Source: Prosapia bicincta (taxonomy: Eukaryota; Arthropoda; Insecta; Hemiptera; Cercopidae). Taken from it: a DNA stretch of 64,000 nt. Below, piece after piece: positions 1 through 34,920 of the stretch (its first letter is position 1; every line of letters starts with the position of its first letter). The notes beneath the pieces were generated by a model. It had not been told where the DNA came from, made no database searches, and was given only the letters and a program-made list of their open reading frames with translations. The position numbers and the translations under genes are program-made. The stretch is taken from NCBI GenBank assembly GCA_036971475.1, contig JBAIZL010000006.1:5319501-5383500 (forward strand), read 5' to 3'.

Positions 1-360
1 CTCTTCGTAGGCAAGGTTAAGTTGGAAATTAACAAAATAATTCTTTTGAAGAATAAATAGGGGTTTTGTATTTTATTTATTTTTTATTTGGAACATTAAA
101 AGTTAAAATATCTCAAAATCAGGAAAATATTTTTAAAAAAAACTCGCTCCTATAGGTGACGCTTGTATTGAGAAACCCCGCTCCTGAAAAGGTTAAAGGT
201 TGTGTTGAAAATGTTGTCTGTCCGCCTCTAGGCACAGCTGACCACGTTGTTCCATGTTTTTGGCAGTTTATTGTTTTTAGCATTTTGAATACTGTTGAAT
301 TCATGTGTAATTTTTAAAACAGATCATCCAAAGTCCAAGGGTGTGTAGAGTAGACTCTTT

Positions 361-706
361 CCTTTAGATAACCCCACAGAAAGAAGTCTAGTGTGGTCAA
401 GTCCTTTGACCTTGGCTGCCACAAACACAATAACTTTGGATCAGTTCCATAGGCTCTTGTGATGTACGGCAAGTGGCACTGTCATATTGAAAGTACACTT
501 TACTCAGCTCAATTATATCTACGCCTTAAAGACTTACTGGGTGACTGCTGTATTTGCCTTTGAACATCCATAGCAACCATTGGAAGTCGGGACGAACGAC
601 TTTTGATAGTTTCATTTGCAATATTGTGTTCTTGTCTGGACGATTCCGAATACCAATTTCCCTCCGGTATGCTCTTTGTTTGGCTATGTCCGATTGCGTT
701 ATTCAA
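361..706 (-). pseudogene. mariner-type transposase remnant
   Basis: Read on the minus strand, two broken pieces match DDE transposases of the Tc1/mariner superfamily. The distal piece (about 541-706) reads as part of the N-terminal DNA-binding region, in the frame containing IGIRNRPDKNTILQMKLSK. The proximal piece (about 340-430) carries the hallmark DLTTLDFFLWGYL followed by RVYSTHPWTLDDL, the region of the third catalytic acidic residue. Several frame changes and a large internal loss separate them. A possible outer end lies near 1003-1016, where an 'atcaccctat' motif resembles a mariner inverted repeat. This is an old, dead copy in what should be an intron of the OSCP gene. Confidence 0.6.
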
Positions 707-1244
707 TTGTTTTTAACAAGAATTACAAGTTGCTATAACGTGTATTGCATTGTATAAAGCAATAAACTGACTCAAACAAACGACAATGAACAATTGCAAA
801 TCGCATTTCCAACTGGGCAATTTCTTAACAAATGCCTACAGCTCCAGCATAGCATACAGACCTATTTGTTAACAAATGCCTAAAACTCCGGCATGACATG
901 CAGCGTCATCTGTGGACAAATGTGTCATTTGATAGGCAAATGAACCCTTTCGGAATATTCCTATTCAAATAATGGACTAATGAAAATCATGAGTTTTATG
1001 TAAATCACCCTATATTTTGTTTCTACTGTTTTAAAGATAAACCGGCTATACTTTAGTGTAATTAGATATTAATTTTTTGTAGAATAAAACATTGATTGAA
1101 AAAAAAACTTTTACAATAGCTAATATTTTCTGAGAAAATAGCTTGTTTTCAAGAATGGGATATGCATCATATAAACTAACAATACTAAATTGCCTATAAA
1201 ACCAATAATTTAAATAAAATATAAATATATTAAATAATAATAAA

Positions 1245-1445
1245 AATAAACTAACTGATATGTATAAGAAAAATGGAGTTTATAGTATGGATTGTGAATT
1301 TTGTTCTAAATTTTATATAGCCTAAAAAAAGAAATTTGAAGAAAGGTATAAAAAACATCTTAATGCTTAAATAAAACCAGATATTTATAAATCAAATTTG
1401 GCAAGACATAAGAAATATAAAGATTATAAGAGATATTGTGTAAGG
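1245..1445 (+). pseudogene. Penelope-like GIY-YIG fragment
   Basis: The + strand reads DMYKKNGVYSMDCEFCSKFYIA, then (after a stop) KKKFEERYKKHLNA, a stop, and KPDIYKSNLARHKKYKDYK. This aligns with the GIY-YIG endonuclease domain of the better preserved Penelope-like ORFs at 6.2-8.2 kb (GVYKLTCSSCPSFYIGQTG then RYQEHIKAL). The GVY...FYI pair and the CxxC spacing are visible. At least two in-frame stops make it non-functional. It is too diverged to assign to one of the PLE families elsewhere in the window. Confidence 0.65.
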
Positions 1446-1671
1446 TTTAAAAATAAATATTTGTGAATCGTTAAAGATATATAAATATAATGTTAGAAAC
1501 AAATTAATCATTAAACAAGTGCTAAATAAATTTTTCAATAGTTATTATATATTAAAATATCCTTTTGAAATTAGTTATTATTTGTGGTTAATTATCTGAC
1601 ATAATTGTCTCACTAATGTGACTATAAACTAAAATTGTATAAGAAAATACATATTATGTTTTAAGTATTAT

Positions 1672-1715
1672 TTGGTTCCATCTTCACTTGAGCTACAAGT
1701 TTTTTCACAAAAACA
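1672..1715 (-). repeat. PLE family-1 tail snippet
   Basis: The sequence 'ggttccatcttcacttgagc' is a diverged copy of the tail 'gattccatcttcacgtgagc' found at the outer ends of family-1 Penelope-like hairpins (8323-8358, 49606-49640, 59101-59130, 61501-61530). Only this end is recognisable here. Confidence 0.5.
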
Positions 1716-1867
1716 CTTGAACATAATTTATGTTCATGTTTTTAGTTTATTTTACAAGCAACAACCACTTTTACTGTACATAGCACATTCATGGTCACAA
1801 AATAGAAGGATTAGTTTGATTAAAGAAATAACAAGCAAGACCCAAAAATAGAGTCAAGGATCAATTT

Positions 1868-2024
<157 letters not shown>

Positions 2025-2195
2025 AGAAATACATATTGATATAGGTAGTATATACTAGATTTAGTCATGTAGTTACCTTTTTACTTGCTTGATAAGAGAG
2101 CACAGGTTCAGATAAGAAATCTTTTTTGGGCAATAGTAGTCTTTTAAATGCTTTTACTATACTTGCAAATGTATAATTAAATGTTTTTGTTTTAG

Positions 2196-2396
2196 CCATT
2201 AGATGAAGCTACAAAGAATGAACTGATAGCTGCATTAAAAGCATTCACAAAGAAAGGAGAAAATATTCAACTAGAAGTTAAAGTAGATCCGAGTATTATT
2301 GGTGGGATGATTGTCAGCATTGGTGATAAGTATGTAGATATGAGCATTTCAAGTAAAGTGAAAAAATACACCAGCATCATTGAAGCTGCTGCTTAA
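2196..2396 (+). CDS. ATPsynO: ATP synthase subunit O (OSCP), last exon
   Basis: This is the terminal coding exon of the oligomycin-sensitivity-conferring protein. OSCP sits on top of mitochondrial F1 and joins it to the peripheral stalk of the F1Fo ATP synthase. The exon follows a TTTTAG acceptor, opens in phase 0 with PLDEATKNELIAALKAF and ends with a TAA after 66 codons. The segment DPSIIGGMIVSIGDKYVDMS is the signature of the OSCP C-terminal domain, and SSKVKKYTSIIEAAA matches the usual insect C-terminus in length and character. The polyadenylation signal AATAAA lies about 107 bases past the stop. All upstream exons lie outside the window, so positions 1-2195 should be its last intron. Identification is firm; only the exon border depends on the splice consensus. 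Confidence 0.95.
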   Translation, partial: PLDEATKNELIAALKAFTKKGENIQLEVKVDPSIIGGMIVSIGDKYVDMSISSKVKKYTSIIEAAA

Positions 2397-2502
2397 AATT
2401 TAATTATGACTCACATGTAGTAACAAAATTGTATCACACATGAATTAAGAGATGTTTATATTAAACTCAAAGTGTAAATTTGTTCATGTATTGTTTTATT
2501 TA

Positions 2503-2508
2503 AATAAA
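2503..2508 (+). promoter_or_regulatory. polyadenylation signal of the OSCP gene
   Basis: AATAAA occurs 107 bases after the OSCP stop codon in an AT-rich 3' UTR. It is the first canonical hexamer downstream. Confidence 0.7.
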
Positions 2509-2519
2509 GTCTATTTATG

Positions 2520-4900
2520 AATTCTCCTCTCCACAAAATTAAAACTTTTTTATTACCTGATTTTTATAAATAATTTTCATGTATTCCTTCATGGACACGT
2601 TTGTAATGTACATAAAATTTTGTTTTCTTGTTACTGTACTTGACAGTTTTTTTAGGCAAATATTGAATTTTTCAATTTTCTGTCATCTTAAACCTGGAAC
2701 TGGATATTATACATTTGCTAATTTATTTGCTATAACATCATGAAACTGTCAAAAAGTATCTAGCAGTTGCAAGAAAAAAGTAAAATATATAATAATACAG
2801 TCAAATATCTGTATCTCTAACATTCTAGGGAATAAAAAAATTTGACTCTGGATCCTATAATTTGAAAAATTTGACAAAGTACATAAGTCTATGCATACTT
2901 TAGTTCTTCACTGTATGCATTAAGTATTGTATTTATACAAACCTCTCTCTTAATACTTACCTCTAATTTTACAGAATTATGGTTTTGATAGGAGAACAGT
3001 ATATTACACTTATTTAGTCATTTCAAAATTCAGTTGTATTAATTTTATTCTCACTATCACTATAAGAAAGAAAAGGAAGGTTGAACGAGCTTAAGTGGAA
3101 TCGCCTCAATGGAGGGTCTACTGAATGAAATCCACCTGTTATTAGGCAAACAACAAAGTTCAGACTGGAGACTTGGCTATGGAGGGTTAAAGCACTTTTG
3201 CATGGTCACAACCTTCCTTGACACCTAGATATTTGTAGCCACAGACGGTAAGATGGCTCAAGGGCAGCCTTGGAGATATGCCTCAAATATTCATTGATTT
3301 TGATCCTACTAATTCCCAACTCCTTCAAAAAAAAAAGAAGGAAAAAGAAATTAGAAAACAAGTATATTGTGAAAATAGGTAGTAATCCCACTTTTTAAAA
3401 ATAATTGATAATTTTTTGGATGTTTTGTCAACTGGTTTTCTATTTAAATTACTGCACCAAAAACCGTATTTGGTAAACCTTTTGATTTTTTAACTGGATC
3501 AAGGTTAGCAGTAAGTTCCTATAGGGCTATGCAGTTGGCCTATATATTTCATGTGCCATGGCACTAAAAATCCTAATTTTGATTGGTGTGCATCATATTT
3601 CAAGTGGATTTGTTTTAAAATAAGCATTATTCAAAATAAGAATAGAGTTTTTAAGTATCAAAATAATAATGACATGTGAAAGCGTACAGTATTTAGATGT
3701 ACTGTACAACTACAAAACGTCTCACTAATAAATCTCTGGTTGAGATAGATAACATTTCCCACAAGATTATCTTTTCAAAACATGCAGGTTTGTATACACT
3801 AGATATTTTATTAACAACAAGTCAGAATACCTTTTTTCCACACAAATATGTCAGTTATACAGAGGCGCAATAAATCTTCATTTAAAAAGCTTTGACAACA
3901 ATATGACTAGAAATATTATCAATTATTTGTGGTACAGTACTTTTTTGTTAAAACTACTCAAATATTTATACTGACATAAGAAAATTAATCTGAAAAAGTG
4001 ACGAACTTTTTTTTTAAATTTTCTCAGGCAGTTGTCTAAAAATGTTATGTGTAAAAAAGAAATAAGGAAATAAATATGGAGGAACAAAATTCAAAGAACC
4101 GAAAATGAAAAGAAATAAAATTTCAACAAAAATTTATATTTAAAAATTGAAAATGATCAAAAAAATAAACCTGGAATGGGCTTAAAAAACCTAAAAGTTG
4201 GAAGTAAACTTAAAAAAAAAAACATGCATCTGTATTGGTAAACACAATTTTGCAGTTAAAATGGACAACGTTAAGATGTTCACTATGGGTGTGGCGATCT
4301 CCTTCCTTGTAATTAAAATAATGGTTGTCATCAGAATTTTTGTCACTCTTCTCACTTAACTTGTCCATAAAGTATAGTGAAGCAACTAATTGACTAGTCT
4401 TCATCCATCCAAGTAAACCCTAGAGATAATGGCATCTTTTACCATTAAATTCTTTAAAAAATTTTTTTAGTAAATTCTAAACTAAAATGGACACTAATTG
4501 TTTATTAATGATTACATATTTAATACAGATTAATGTTTACATTAAATTTAATTATAACCACTATAAAATGTCAAATTTTATCATTTTAAAAATCCCAATA
4601 TTTTTACCAACTGCTCAAAGAAACATGAAGTCAATCATATTGTTTAGATAAGTTTTGGTGGACTTTCACTAAGTTGTTGTGCGATACAGTGTTTTCAAAT
4701 ATTTTTCTTTGGGCTTTGCAAAGAAAGGTAAATTTTTATTTTTAACAGACTTTTGTCAAATGATCCTAGGCTTAGAAACCTTTAATGATTCGAGTCTTAT
4801 AACTAAGGTACATAGATAAAGGATTATTTTCTGGTAATGGAATTAAGCCATACTACTTGGAAGTAATTGACTATATTTCTATATTTTGTCTGGTCAAACA
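2520..4900. other. intergenic, no gene seen
   Basis: AT-rich sequence between the OSCP 3' end and LINE debris. A less AT-rich patch at about 3065-3330 could be old transposon sequence, but I cannot assign it. A sequence beginning 'cagtcaaatatctgtatctc' near 2800 resembles a Tigger-like end but has no partner that I can find. Confidence 0.4.
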
Positions 4901-4904
4901 ACCA

Positions 4905-5060
4905 GAAGGACATAACTCTTCAATGGGCTCCTGCTCACATTGGAATACAGAGAAACAAGAAAGCCGATGAAAAAGCTTAAGTGGCATCACATATGTGTTC
5001 TACATTTAAAGCCAAGTATTCACTAACACATTCCAAAATGTTGAACCGAATCTTGGAGAG
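4905..5060 (+). pseudogene. LINE RNase H fragment
   Basis: The + strand reads ITLQWAPAHIGIQRNKKADEKA and then a stop. This matches the last RNase H motif of arthropod LINE polyproteins (typically QWVPAHVGIxGNEKADELA). Downstream, SHMCSTFKAKYSLTHSKML fits the linker after RNase H. Only about 50 codons remain and an in-frame stop is present. Confidence 0.65.
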
Positions 5061-5339
5061 AAAAGGCCACAATACATCAATTTTGGTGAGTGAGGCAAAT
5101 TCAAGGAAGTTTTACGTCTGATTGGTGCTCAGGCATGATCCGGTTCCGGAGGAATACTTATTTATATTTAACCTTTTGAATTCTCTAATCTGAGTACTTT
5201 GTGTAAATGAAGATGAATGCTTAAAGCACATTTTCATACCACACGTGTTCCATACCGGAACTTTCCGGTGAGGACTTTCCTGAGGACTGAAGTGACAACA
5301 TAGCAAAACATTTTTATGACCAGAAAGCACTGGGGATTG

Positions 5340-6064
5340 GCGAGGATCATATACCATAGACGTCGGGCCATCAGCTACTCTTGAAGCTCATAGGGACCTT
5401 ACCGGTGTAGAACACTTAGCTATTGCCTTTGTACTCTCTTCCCATCTCTAACATGGGAATAGCTTAGTGGATACATACCCCTGCAGAATCCAAGTACCCA
5501 CCTGATGATAAATCTTCTAGTATCCTCTAGTGTTCATACCTGCCAGCCAAACCACTTTTTCCTTGGAGCTCCCAAAGCAGGGCACTCGCAGAACACGTGG
5601 ATTGGGCTTTCCTCTTGGTCCTTGTTGCATCTCTTGCACACAGAGGACCTACATCTTCCAATTTTCTATTGAAACCCCCTCAGATTACTATAACCTGTGA
5701 CCAGCTCTATAGTATTGAGATCTACTTTAGGAGAGTATTTCTTTACCCCACAGTACTTTGGATTTGTTATACCCCAAAGCTGCATTCCATTCTTCCCTGC
5801 ACATCCTACCTTAATGTGCCGTTATCCTCTAAGTAATGGTCTTTAAGTTATACACCCTTGTTTTTCTAAGGTGTCCACTCTCTCATTCCCTATCCAGCCA
5901 GAATACTCTGGAATCCAGGTTAGGTGACCAAATTATACTTATCCAGCTCTGCTAAAGAAGCTATAGTCTATAGCTCTATAGCTCTATAGCTGGCATTAGC
6001 CTTCAAAGCTGCAAGACTGTCCGAGCAAATCCAGATGTTCTTGCGCCTCTTGCCAGACTCACTG
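5340..6064 (-). pseudogene. LINE 3' fragment (RNase H and zinc knuckle)
   Basis: The minus strand has decayed RNase H pieces: KRRKNIWICSDSLAALKAN (near 5985-6050, with the catalytic Asp of the DS motif), then LTWIPEYSGWIGNERVDTL (about 5855-5925, the WxPxHSGxxGNExxD motif with the His replaced by Tyr). Further along is RCNKDQEESPIHVFCECPAL (about 5575-5640), the C-terminal cysteine/histidine knuckle. Order and content fit the 3' part of an R1/I-type LINE polyprotein. Frameshifts and stops are frequent. The Penelope-like pair starts only about 30 bases beyond its 5' limit. Confidence 0.7.
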
Positions 6065-6157
6065 TTTTCTGCACACAAAAAATACAAATTTAATCACTTA
6101 CAACTTTTTTAAAAAAAGGTTTTAACTTGCCTATAGTAGCACTTACTTTTTTTGTGT

Positions 6158-6199
6158 TGAGGACGGCCGTTTCGGGAGATGTGTCCCTTTGTCAACTCA
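6158..6199 (-). ncRNA. hammerhead-like motif, variant core (PLE-A left end)
   Basis: Minus-strand mirror of the motif at 8215-8256: stem I UGAG/CUCA, core UUGACAA, stem II GGGA/UCCC, GAAA, palindromic stem III ACGGCCGU, predicted cleavage after GUC. It lies 3' of the coding sequence, as expected for the terminal ribozymes of Penelope-like elements. Confidence 0.55.
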
Positions 6200-6229
6200 G
6201 ACCGTAACTGATCTCAAGGTTTACGTAGG

Positions 6230-7165
6230 TTAGGGTGGGGGTGGGATATTTTGGTGGTGTGGGTGTATTTTGTGTGTATTAGGAGTTATGATGTCAAAAA
6301 GTGCGTGTGAGTTGTAATGTAATTGTGTATTGAGTATGTGTGTAGGGTGTAGTTTGAAGTGCCTATATATTTCGTATTGTTCGGTTGTGTAGCGTTGGTT
6401 ATTTCTGTGTTGTTTATGAAGAATTTGTAAGTTAGATGTTATGTCTGTGTAGTCGTGTTTTGTGGAGTTGAGATGATCGGCGAAGTTTGATTGGTAGTTA
6501 TTGTTTTTTAGTGCTTTTATATGTTCTTGGTAACGTGTGTGAAATGACCTCCCTGTCTGGCCTATGTAAAAACTGGGGCATGAACTGCAAGTTAGTTTGT
6601 AAACTCCAGTGGTGTTGTAAATGTCGTTGATTTTGCTGTTGGGTTTAAATTGTTTGTTGAGAGTGTTGTGTGTGGAGTAAGCTATTTTGTAGTTGTATTT
6701 TCGTAATGTGTTGGTTAGATTGTGGGTTTTGGATGATCTGTAAGGTATTGATAAGTATTTTATGGGATTGTCATCTTGTGTGTTTGTATTTGGGTTATTA
6801 TGTTTATTTTTTAGGCGGTTGTATAATTTGTCTATCATTGTTGGGTTGTATCCGTTTGTTTGTGCTATATATTTTATGGTGTTTAACTCCTGGTAGTGTT
6901 CATCTTTGTCTAATGGTGTTTTAAGGAGGCGGTATATCATGGTGTTGTAAGCAGCTAGTTTGTGTTGGTGTGGGTGGTTTGAGGAACTGTGTATGGTCGT
7001 ATTAGTGCTGGTGGGTTTTCGGTATATGTTGAATTTATGTGTTTGTTTGTCTGTTCGTTTAATTGTGAGGTCTAAGAAGTTAAGGGAGTTTTGTTGTTCT
7101 GTTTCGATGGTGTATGTTAGTTTAGGGTGTATGAAATATTCATACTCCACATCGAACAAAACCAC
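6230..7165 (-). pseudogene. PLE-A polyprotein C-terminal part (minus arm)
   Basis: This open frame of 311 codons has no stop. It begins within the part that follows the reverse transcriptase palm: FLDLTI and NIYRKPTSTNTTIHSSSNHP are the typical PLE thumb-region motifs. It then runs through a linker into a GIY-YIG endonuclease domain (GVYKLTC at about residue 195, SFYIGQTGRSFHTRYQEH, later EQYEIYRHFKLHP). The catalytic Arg after the GIY-YIG pair (GRSFHTR) and the CxxC just before FYI are present. The N-terminal reverse transcriptase core is missing, so the copy is 5'-truncated and cannot be autonomous. The C-terminus is proline-rich (NIPPPP). The nominal ATG at 7165 lies in the junction and is not the natural start. 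Confidence 0.85.
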
Positions 7166-8184
7166 ATTTTATACAACAACAAATACTCAGATAACATAAT
7201 TTACTGGTACAGATACGTCGACGACATCATAACATTATATAAAGGCAACACACGCAGAGCACACATATTTCTAAAACACCTAAATTCCATACACCCTAAA
7301 CTAACATACACCATCGAAACAGAACAACAAAACTCCCTCAACTTCTTAGACCTCACAATTAAACGAACAGACAAACACATAAATTCAACATATACCGAAA
7401 ACCCACTAGCACCAATACGACCATACACAGTTTCTCAAACCACCCACAACATAAACTAGCTGCTTACAACACCATGATATATCGCCTCCTTAAAACACCA
7501 CTAGACAAAGATGAACACTACCAGGAGTTAAACACCATAAAATATATAGCACAAACAAACGGATACAACCCAACAATGATTGACAAATTATACAACCGCC
7601 TAAAAAATAAACATAATAACCCAAATACAAACACACAAGATGACAATCCCATAAAATACTTATCAATACCTTACAGATCATCCAAAACCCACAATCTAAC
7701 CAACACATTACGAAAATACAACTACAAAATAGCTTACTCCACACACAACACTCTCAACAAACAATTTAAACCCAACAGCAAAATCAACGACATTTACAAC
7801 ACCACTGGAGTTTACAAACTAACTTGCAGTTCATGCCCCAGTTTTTACATAGGCCAGACAGGGAGGTCATTTCACACACGTTACCAAGAACATATAAAAG
7901 CACTAAAAAACAATAACTACCAATCAAACTTCGCCGATCATCTCAACTCCACAAAACACGACTACACAGACATAACATCTAACTTACAAATTCTTCATAA
8001 ACAACACAGAAATAACCAACACTACACAACCGAACAATACGAAATATATAGGCACTTCAAACTACACCCTACACACATACTCAATACACAATTACATTAC
8101 AACTCACACGCACTTTTTGACATCATAACTCCTAATACACACAAAATACACCCAAACCACCAAAATATCCCACCCCCACCCTAA
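7127..8184 (+). pseudogene. PLE-A polyprotein C-terminal part (plus arm)
   Basis: This second arm keeps about 45 more upstream codons than its partner. They include YWYRYVDDIITLYKGN, whose YVDD is the catalytic motif C of the reverse transcriptase. The frame then continues to FLDLTIKRTDKHINS and breaks near 7380, where four bases (one 'caaa' unit) are missing relative to the other arm. A further difference lies near 7445. The remainder (7474-8184) is open for 236 codons and carries a complete GIY-YIG region (GVYKLTCSSC, FYIGQTGRSFHTR) with almost no amino-acid differences from the minus arm. It is 5'-truncated and frameshifted, hence a pseudogene. Confidence 0.85.
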
Positions 8185-8214
8185 CCTACGTAAACCTTGA
8201 GATCAGTTACGGTC

Positions 8215-8256
8215 TGAGTTGACAAAGGGACACATCTCCCGAAACGGCCGTCCTCA
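8215..8256 (+). ncRNA. hammerhead-like motif, variant core (PLE-A right end)
   Basis: The RNA folds by eye as a type I hammerhead: stem I UGAG (8215-8218) with CUCA (8253-8256), core UUGACAA, one unpaired base, stem II GGGA/UCCC, GAAA, then the palindrome ACGGCCGU as a minimal stem III and cleavage after GUC. The core differs from canonical CUGANGA by C3 to U and G8 to A, which together keep a Watson-Crick pair. Known Penelope ribozymes have very short stem III and can act as dimers, which fits the palindrome. Activity is not shown. Confidence 0.55.
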
Positions 8257-8609
8257 ACACAAAAAAAGTAAATGCTACTATAGGCAAGTTAAAACCTTTT
8301 TTTAAAAAAGTTGTAAGTGATTACTAGTAGCTCACGCGAAGATGGAATCAACAAATGTTACAAATTTAATATATAAATAAAAATCATTCCTTAAAGAAAA
8401 AGAGTTTGGTAAACTATACAAAATATATATTTCAACTTTGATATTTATTATTTTCAGTTATGTTCTGAACATGACCATGTTAGTTACAACCAGCCGAAAT
8501 CATAATTTGTGTTTTTTAGCAATTTTTAAGTTACAAAATGTCATAGAAAACATGAATGTTGAACCACACTCTAAACACCATAAAATAATTATTTCTGTAA
8601 TATTAATAC

Positions 8610-8640
8610 ATTAATATATATACACACACACACACACACG
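8610..8640. repeat. (TA)(CA) microsatellite
   Basis: Short 'atatatacacacacacac' dinucleotide tract about 250 bases right of the PLE-A pair. Confidence 0.85.
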
Positions 8641-8865
8641 ATATAATATACCCACATAGTACAATAACCCACATGGTTAGGATGGATTTGGGAATTAAAA
8701 GAAATACAGTTTAAGTTTAGAAACAGCATTACTAGCTTTACCCATTGTATTCTGAGTGACTAAGCACTTGTGGCTAACTAATATCTTGTACTAGTTAATT
8801 AAATTTTATTATTTGTAATAATTATTAGTAAAAAATATTTTAAATTTATATATGTATATAACCAT

Positions 8866-9015
8866 TAGTTGCGTACTTGTTAGGGGAAACCTATTAACCA
8901 TTTTATTATTTTTTTAAAGATGTTTATTATATATATATATATATATATATAATAAATATCTTTAAAAAATTAATAAAATGGTTATTAGGTTTCCCCTAAT
9001 AAGCACACAACTAAT
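8866..9015. repeat. AT-centred palindrome
   Basis: 'gttaggggaaacctatt' near 8878 is mirrored by 'aataggtttcccctaat' near 8984-9000, with arms of about 60 bases that include 'aaccattttatta'. They meet at a (TA)n centre (8929-8952). No coding sequence. It could be a small hairpin element or an old PLE-type palindrome; no ribozyme core is visible. Confidence 0.7.
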
Positions 9016-9928
9016 AGTTCACATTTGTAAATTAATGTTTTAACTAAAATTATTTCCAAAAAACATTTACACATATTTTTTAAATAACAGGTAAAGGTAA
9101 GAGTACTGAACTTGGGTCACTTGACTAACTTACTGTTATCTCCAACCTACAACCGAACGATAAACTCTTAAAAGACTAGAGTAAGACGTAGACCTAAATG
9201 GCTAACTGATAACTTAGTTATAAACATTAGGAAGGCAAAAAAATCCTACTCTATTTGTTCTGTCATTCAGAGAGTGGAATTAATATCTAAAGTGACACTT
9301 TTGAGAGGCTAAACCGATTGTTTGCTGATGAGAGGTGTTGAACATACTCATCTGAAGCAAGGTGAAGATAAGTTATTGAGGAGGGTCAGTAGAGTAAACA
9401 GTTATAAAAAAAAATACTACGTTGTTATTTGAAACAACAAAAATAGATAAGTTGAACTTGACTGCACGACCTCTCCCAATGATGCCATAACTGCTTCGTT
9501 TTATGTTCGTGTAAATTTTTTTCTTACTCAATTTTTTAAAATTTGAGTTGTGCCACTCACTAATATGTCTTACTTAGTTGAAGTTAACGGGTTGATTTTT
9601 GAGACTACTATTAATTCTATTCTGAGAGAAATTTTCCATCAAACATTTAAATTCGACTTGACAGTATGATTAATTTTGTTTTTGTTGTAGCCGAAAATTG
9701 CGTCTTCTATTGGTAAAAAATATTTTAAACTTAAAAAAAATTAATTTCAATAACAATATAAAAAATGTTTACACAATTTCATATATCGATTGGGAAACCA
9801 ATTTAAGTCTATAACACAAACAAATTAAATAATTTTAGTTGTGAGGCAACATTGAAAGGTAATGACTTATCACACGTATTTATTATTTTGTACACTTGGC
9901 AACATTACATTTCTGAAGATAGTTCAAG
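9016..9928. other. upstream region of the SH3 gene
   Basis: No gene is recognised. A + strand stretch near 9175-9250 reads RRRPKWLTDNLVINIRKAKK, which faintly resembles a LINE linker but is too short to call. The promoter of the SH3 gene should lie here; I see no convincing TATA box. Confidence 0.3.
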
Positions 9929-33821
<23,893 letters not shown>

Positions 33822-33837
33822 CATTAGTAGCATTTTA

Positions 33838-33843
33838 AATAAA
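33838..33843 (+). promoter_or_regulatory. candidate polyadenylation signal of the SH3 gene
   Basis: AATAAA lies 17 bases past the stop. Such a short 3' UTR is possible, but other AATAAA-like words occur further on, so the true site is uncertain. Confidence 0.4.
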
Positions 33844-34920
33844 ATGTTCAAATGTAACAAGTAGGCAAAATTAACGTAATGACAATATGTTAATCTGACA
33901 TTTCAATTGATGTATTGTTATATATTTATTCATTTAATAGTCAGTCTTTATTGTGCAAGCTGTAAGTAAAAATAATTTGTGTGAATTGATGGTTTTAAAA
34001 TAATTGTTGAAAATATTAACATCCTTTACAATCAGGGTTAATTTTGTTCCATTTTTGTATCTCTGATATTATTTGTGTCTCAAGACAATATTATAAGCTA
34101 TAGCACTTGAAATGCTTTTATAAAAATGTCTACTCTCTTTAAAATCATTTAAAGAACATTGGTTTTTAAAACTAGATGGATATAATGTAATTTTTATTTA
34201 TTTTATTACTAATATAATAGTTATAATTTTTTAAAAATTTATAACGTGGCATTTGGTTTTAAAGTAATACTTCACTTTATTAAAGAAGAAATTATATAGT
34301 ATGTATTTTATTCAATTTAAATTTTTAAATCTATATATCAAGTACCTTATCTAGGGTTTCATTAGGCACAAAGTGAAATCTTTTTGTAAATAATTTTTTA
34401 ATGAAATGAATTTAAACAATTTTCTAATGAAATGAATTTAAACAATTTTTATTCAACTTTCAGACTATTGTATCATTTACTCAGAAAATTAAAAATGACA
34501 TATATGTGAGAATAATAATACTAGTTTGATACAACTCAGTTAATTTATATAAATTTTATATGCCAATTTTTATATTCATTTTGCTTATGAAGGTTAATTT
34601 GTAAGTAATAAAAAATAACAAGGAAACACTAGGTTAGAAACTTACATAGTCTAAACTTTCCATTATTAAATTTATAAAATTTCTCTTGAGAAAGTGTAAA
34701 CTTGTCTTCGAATATATTTTGTAGTTGTAAGGCTTATAAAATGAACATCGAATGTGTATGTAATGTTTCTTTAGTAATAATAAGTACAAGCACATAGTAC
34801 ATTTATTTGGGTATAGATTATTATTCCATGTAGACTGAGTTTGTTTCTAATTATTAGCAGAACACCTGGTATATTTTATATATATCTTTCATGACAAAGT
34901 TGGATTGTTTAGCCATTCTA

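Larger units (their letters stand above)
6095..8358. mobile_element. Penelope-like element A, head-to-head pair
   Basis: Two 5'-truncated copies of one Penelope-like retroelement lie head to head, with their 3' ends pointing outward. The arms (about 6095-7139 and 7274-8322) are nearly identical inverted repeats of about 1.05 kb. Positions 7141-7273 are unique and belong to the + copy. A 35-base tail (8323-8358, 'actagtagctcacgcgaaga...') is present only on the right. Both sides carry the same 12-base sequence TACAAATTTAAT (6083-6094 and 8359-8370), so the pair is flanked by one target-site duplication and inserted as a unit. Near identity of the arms implies a recent insertion or conversion between arms. 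Confidence 0.9.

Noticed and set aside
6670..7199. Plus-strand Cys/Leu/Trp-rich frames opposite PLE-A
   Set aside because: Antisense of the GIY-YIG coding frame; recur in mirror in the other arm.
9175..9250. LINE coding segment RRRPKWLTDNLVINIRKAKK
   Set aside because: Too short and without a diagnostic catalytic motif.
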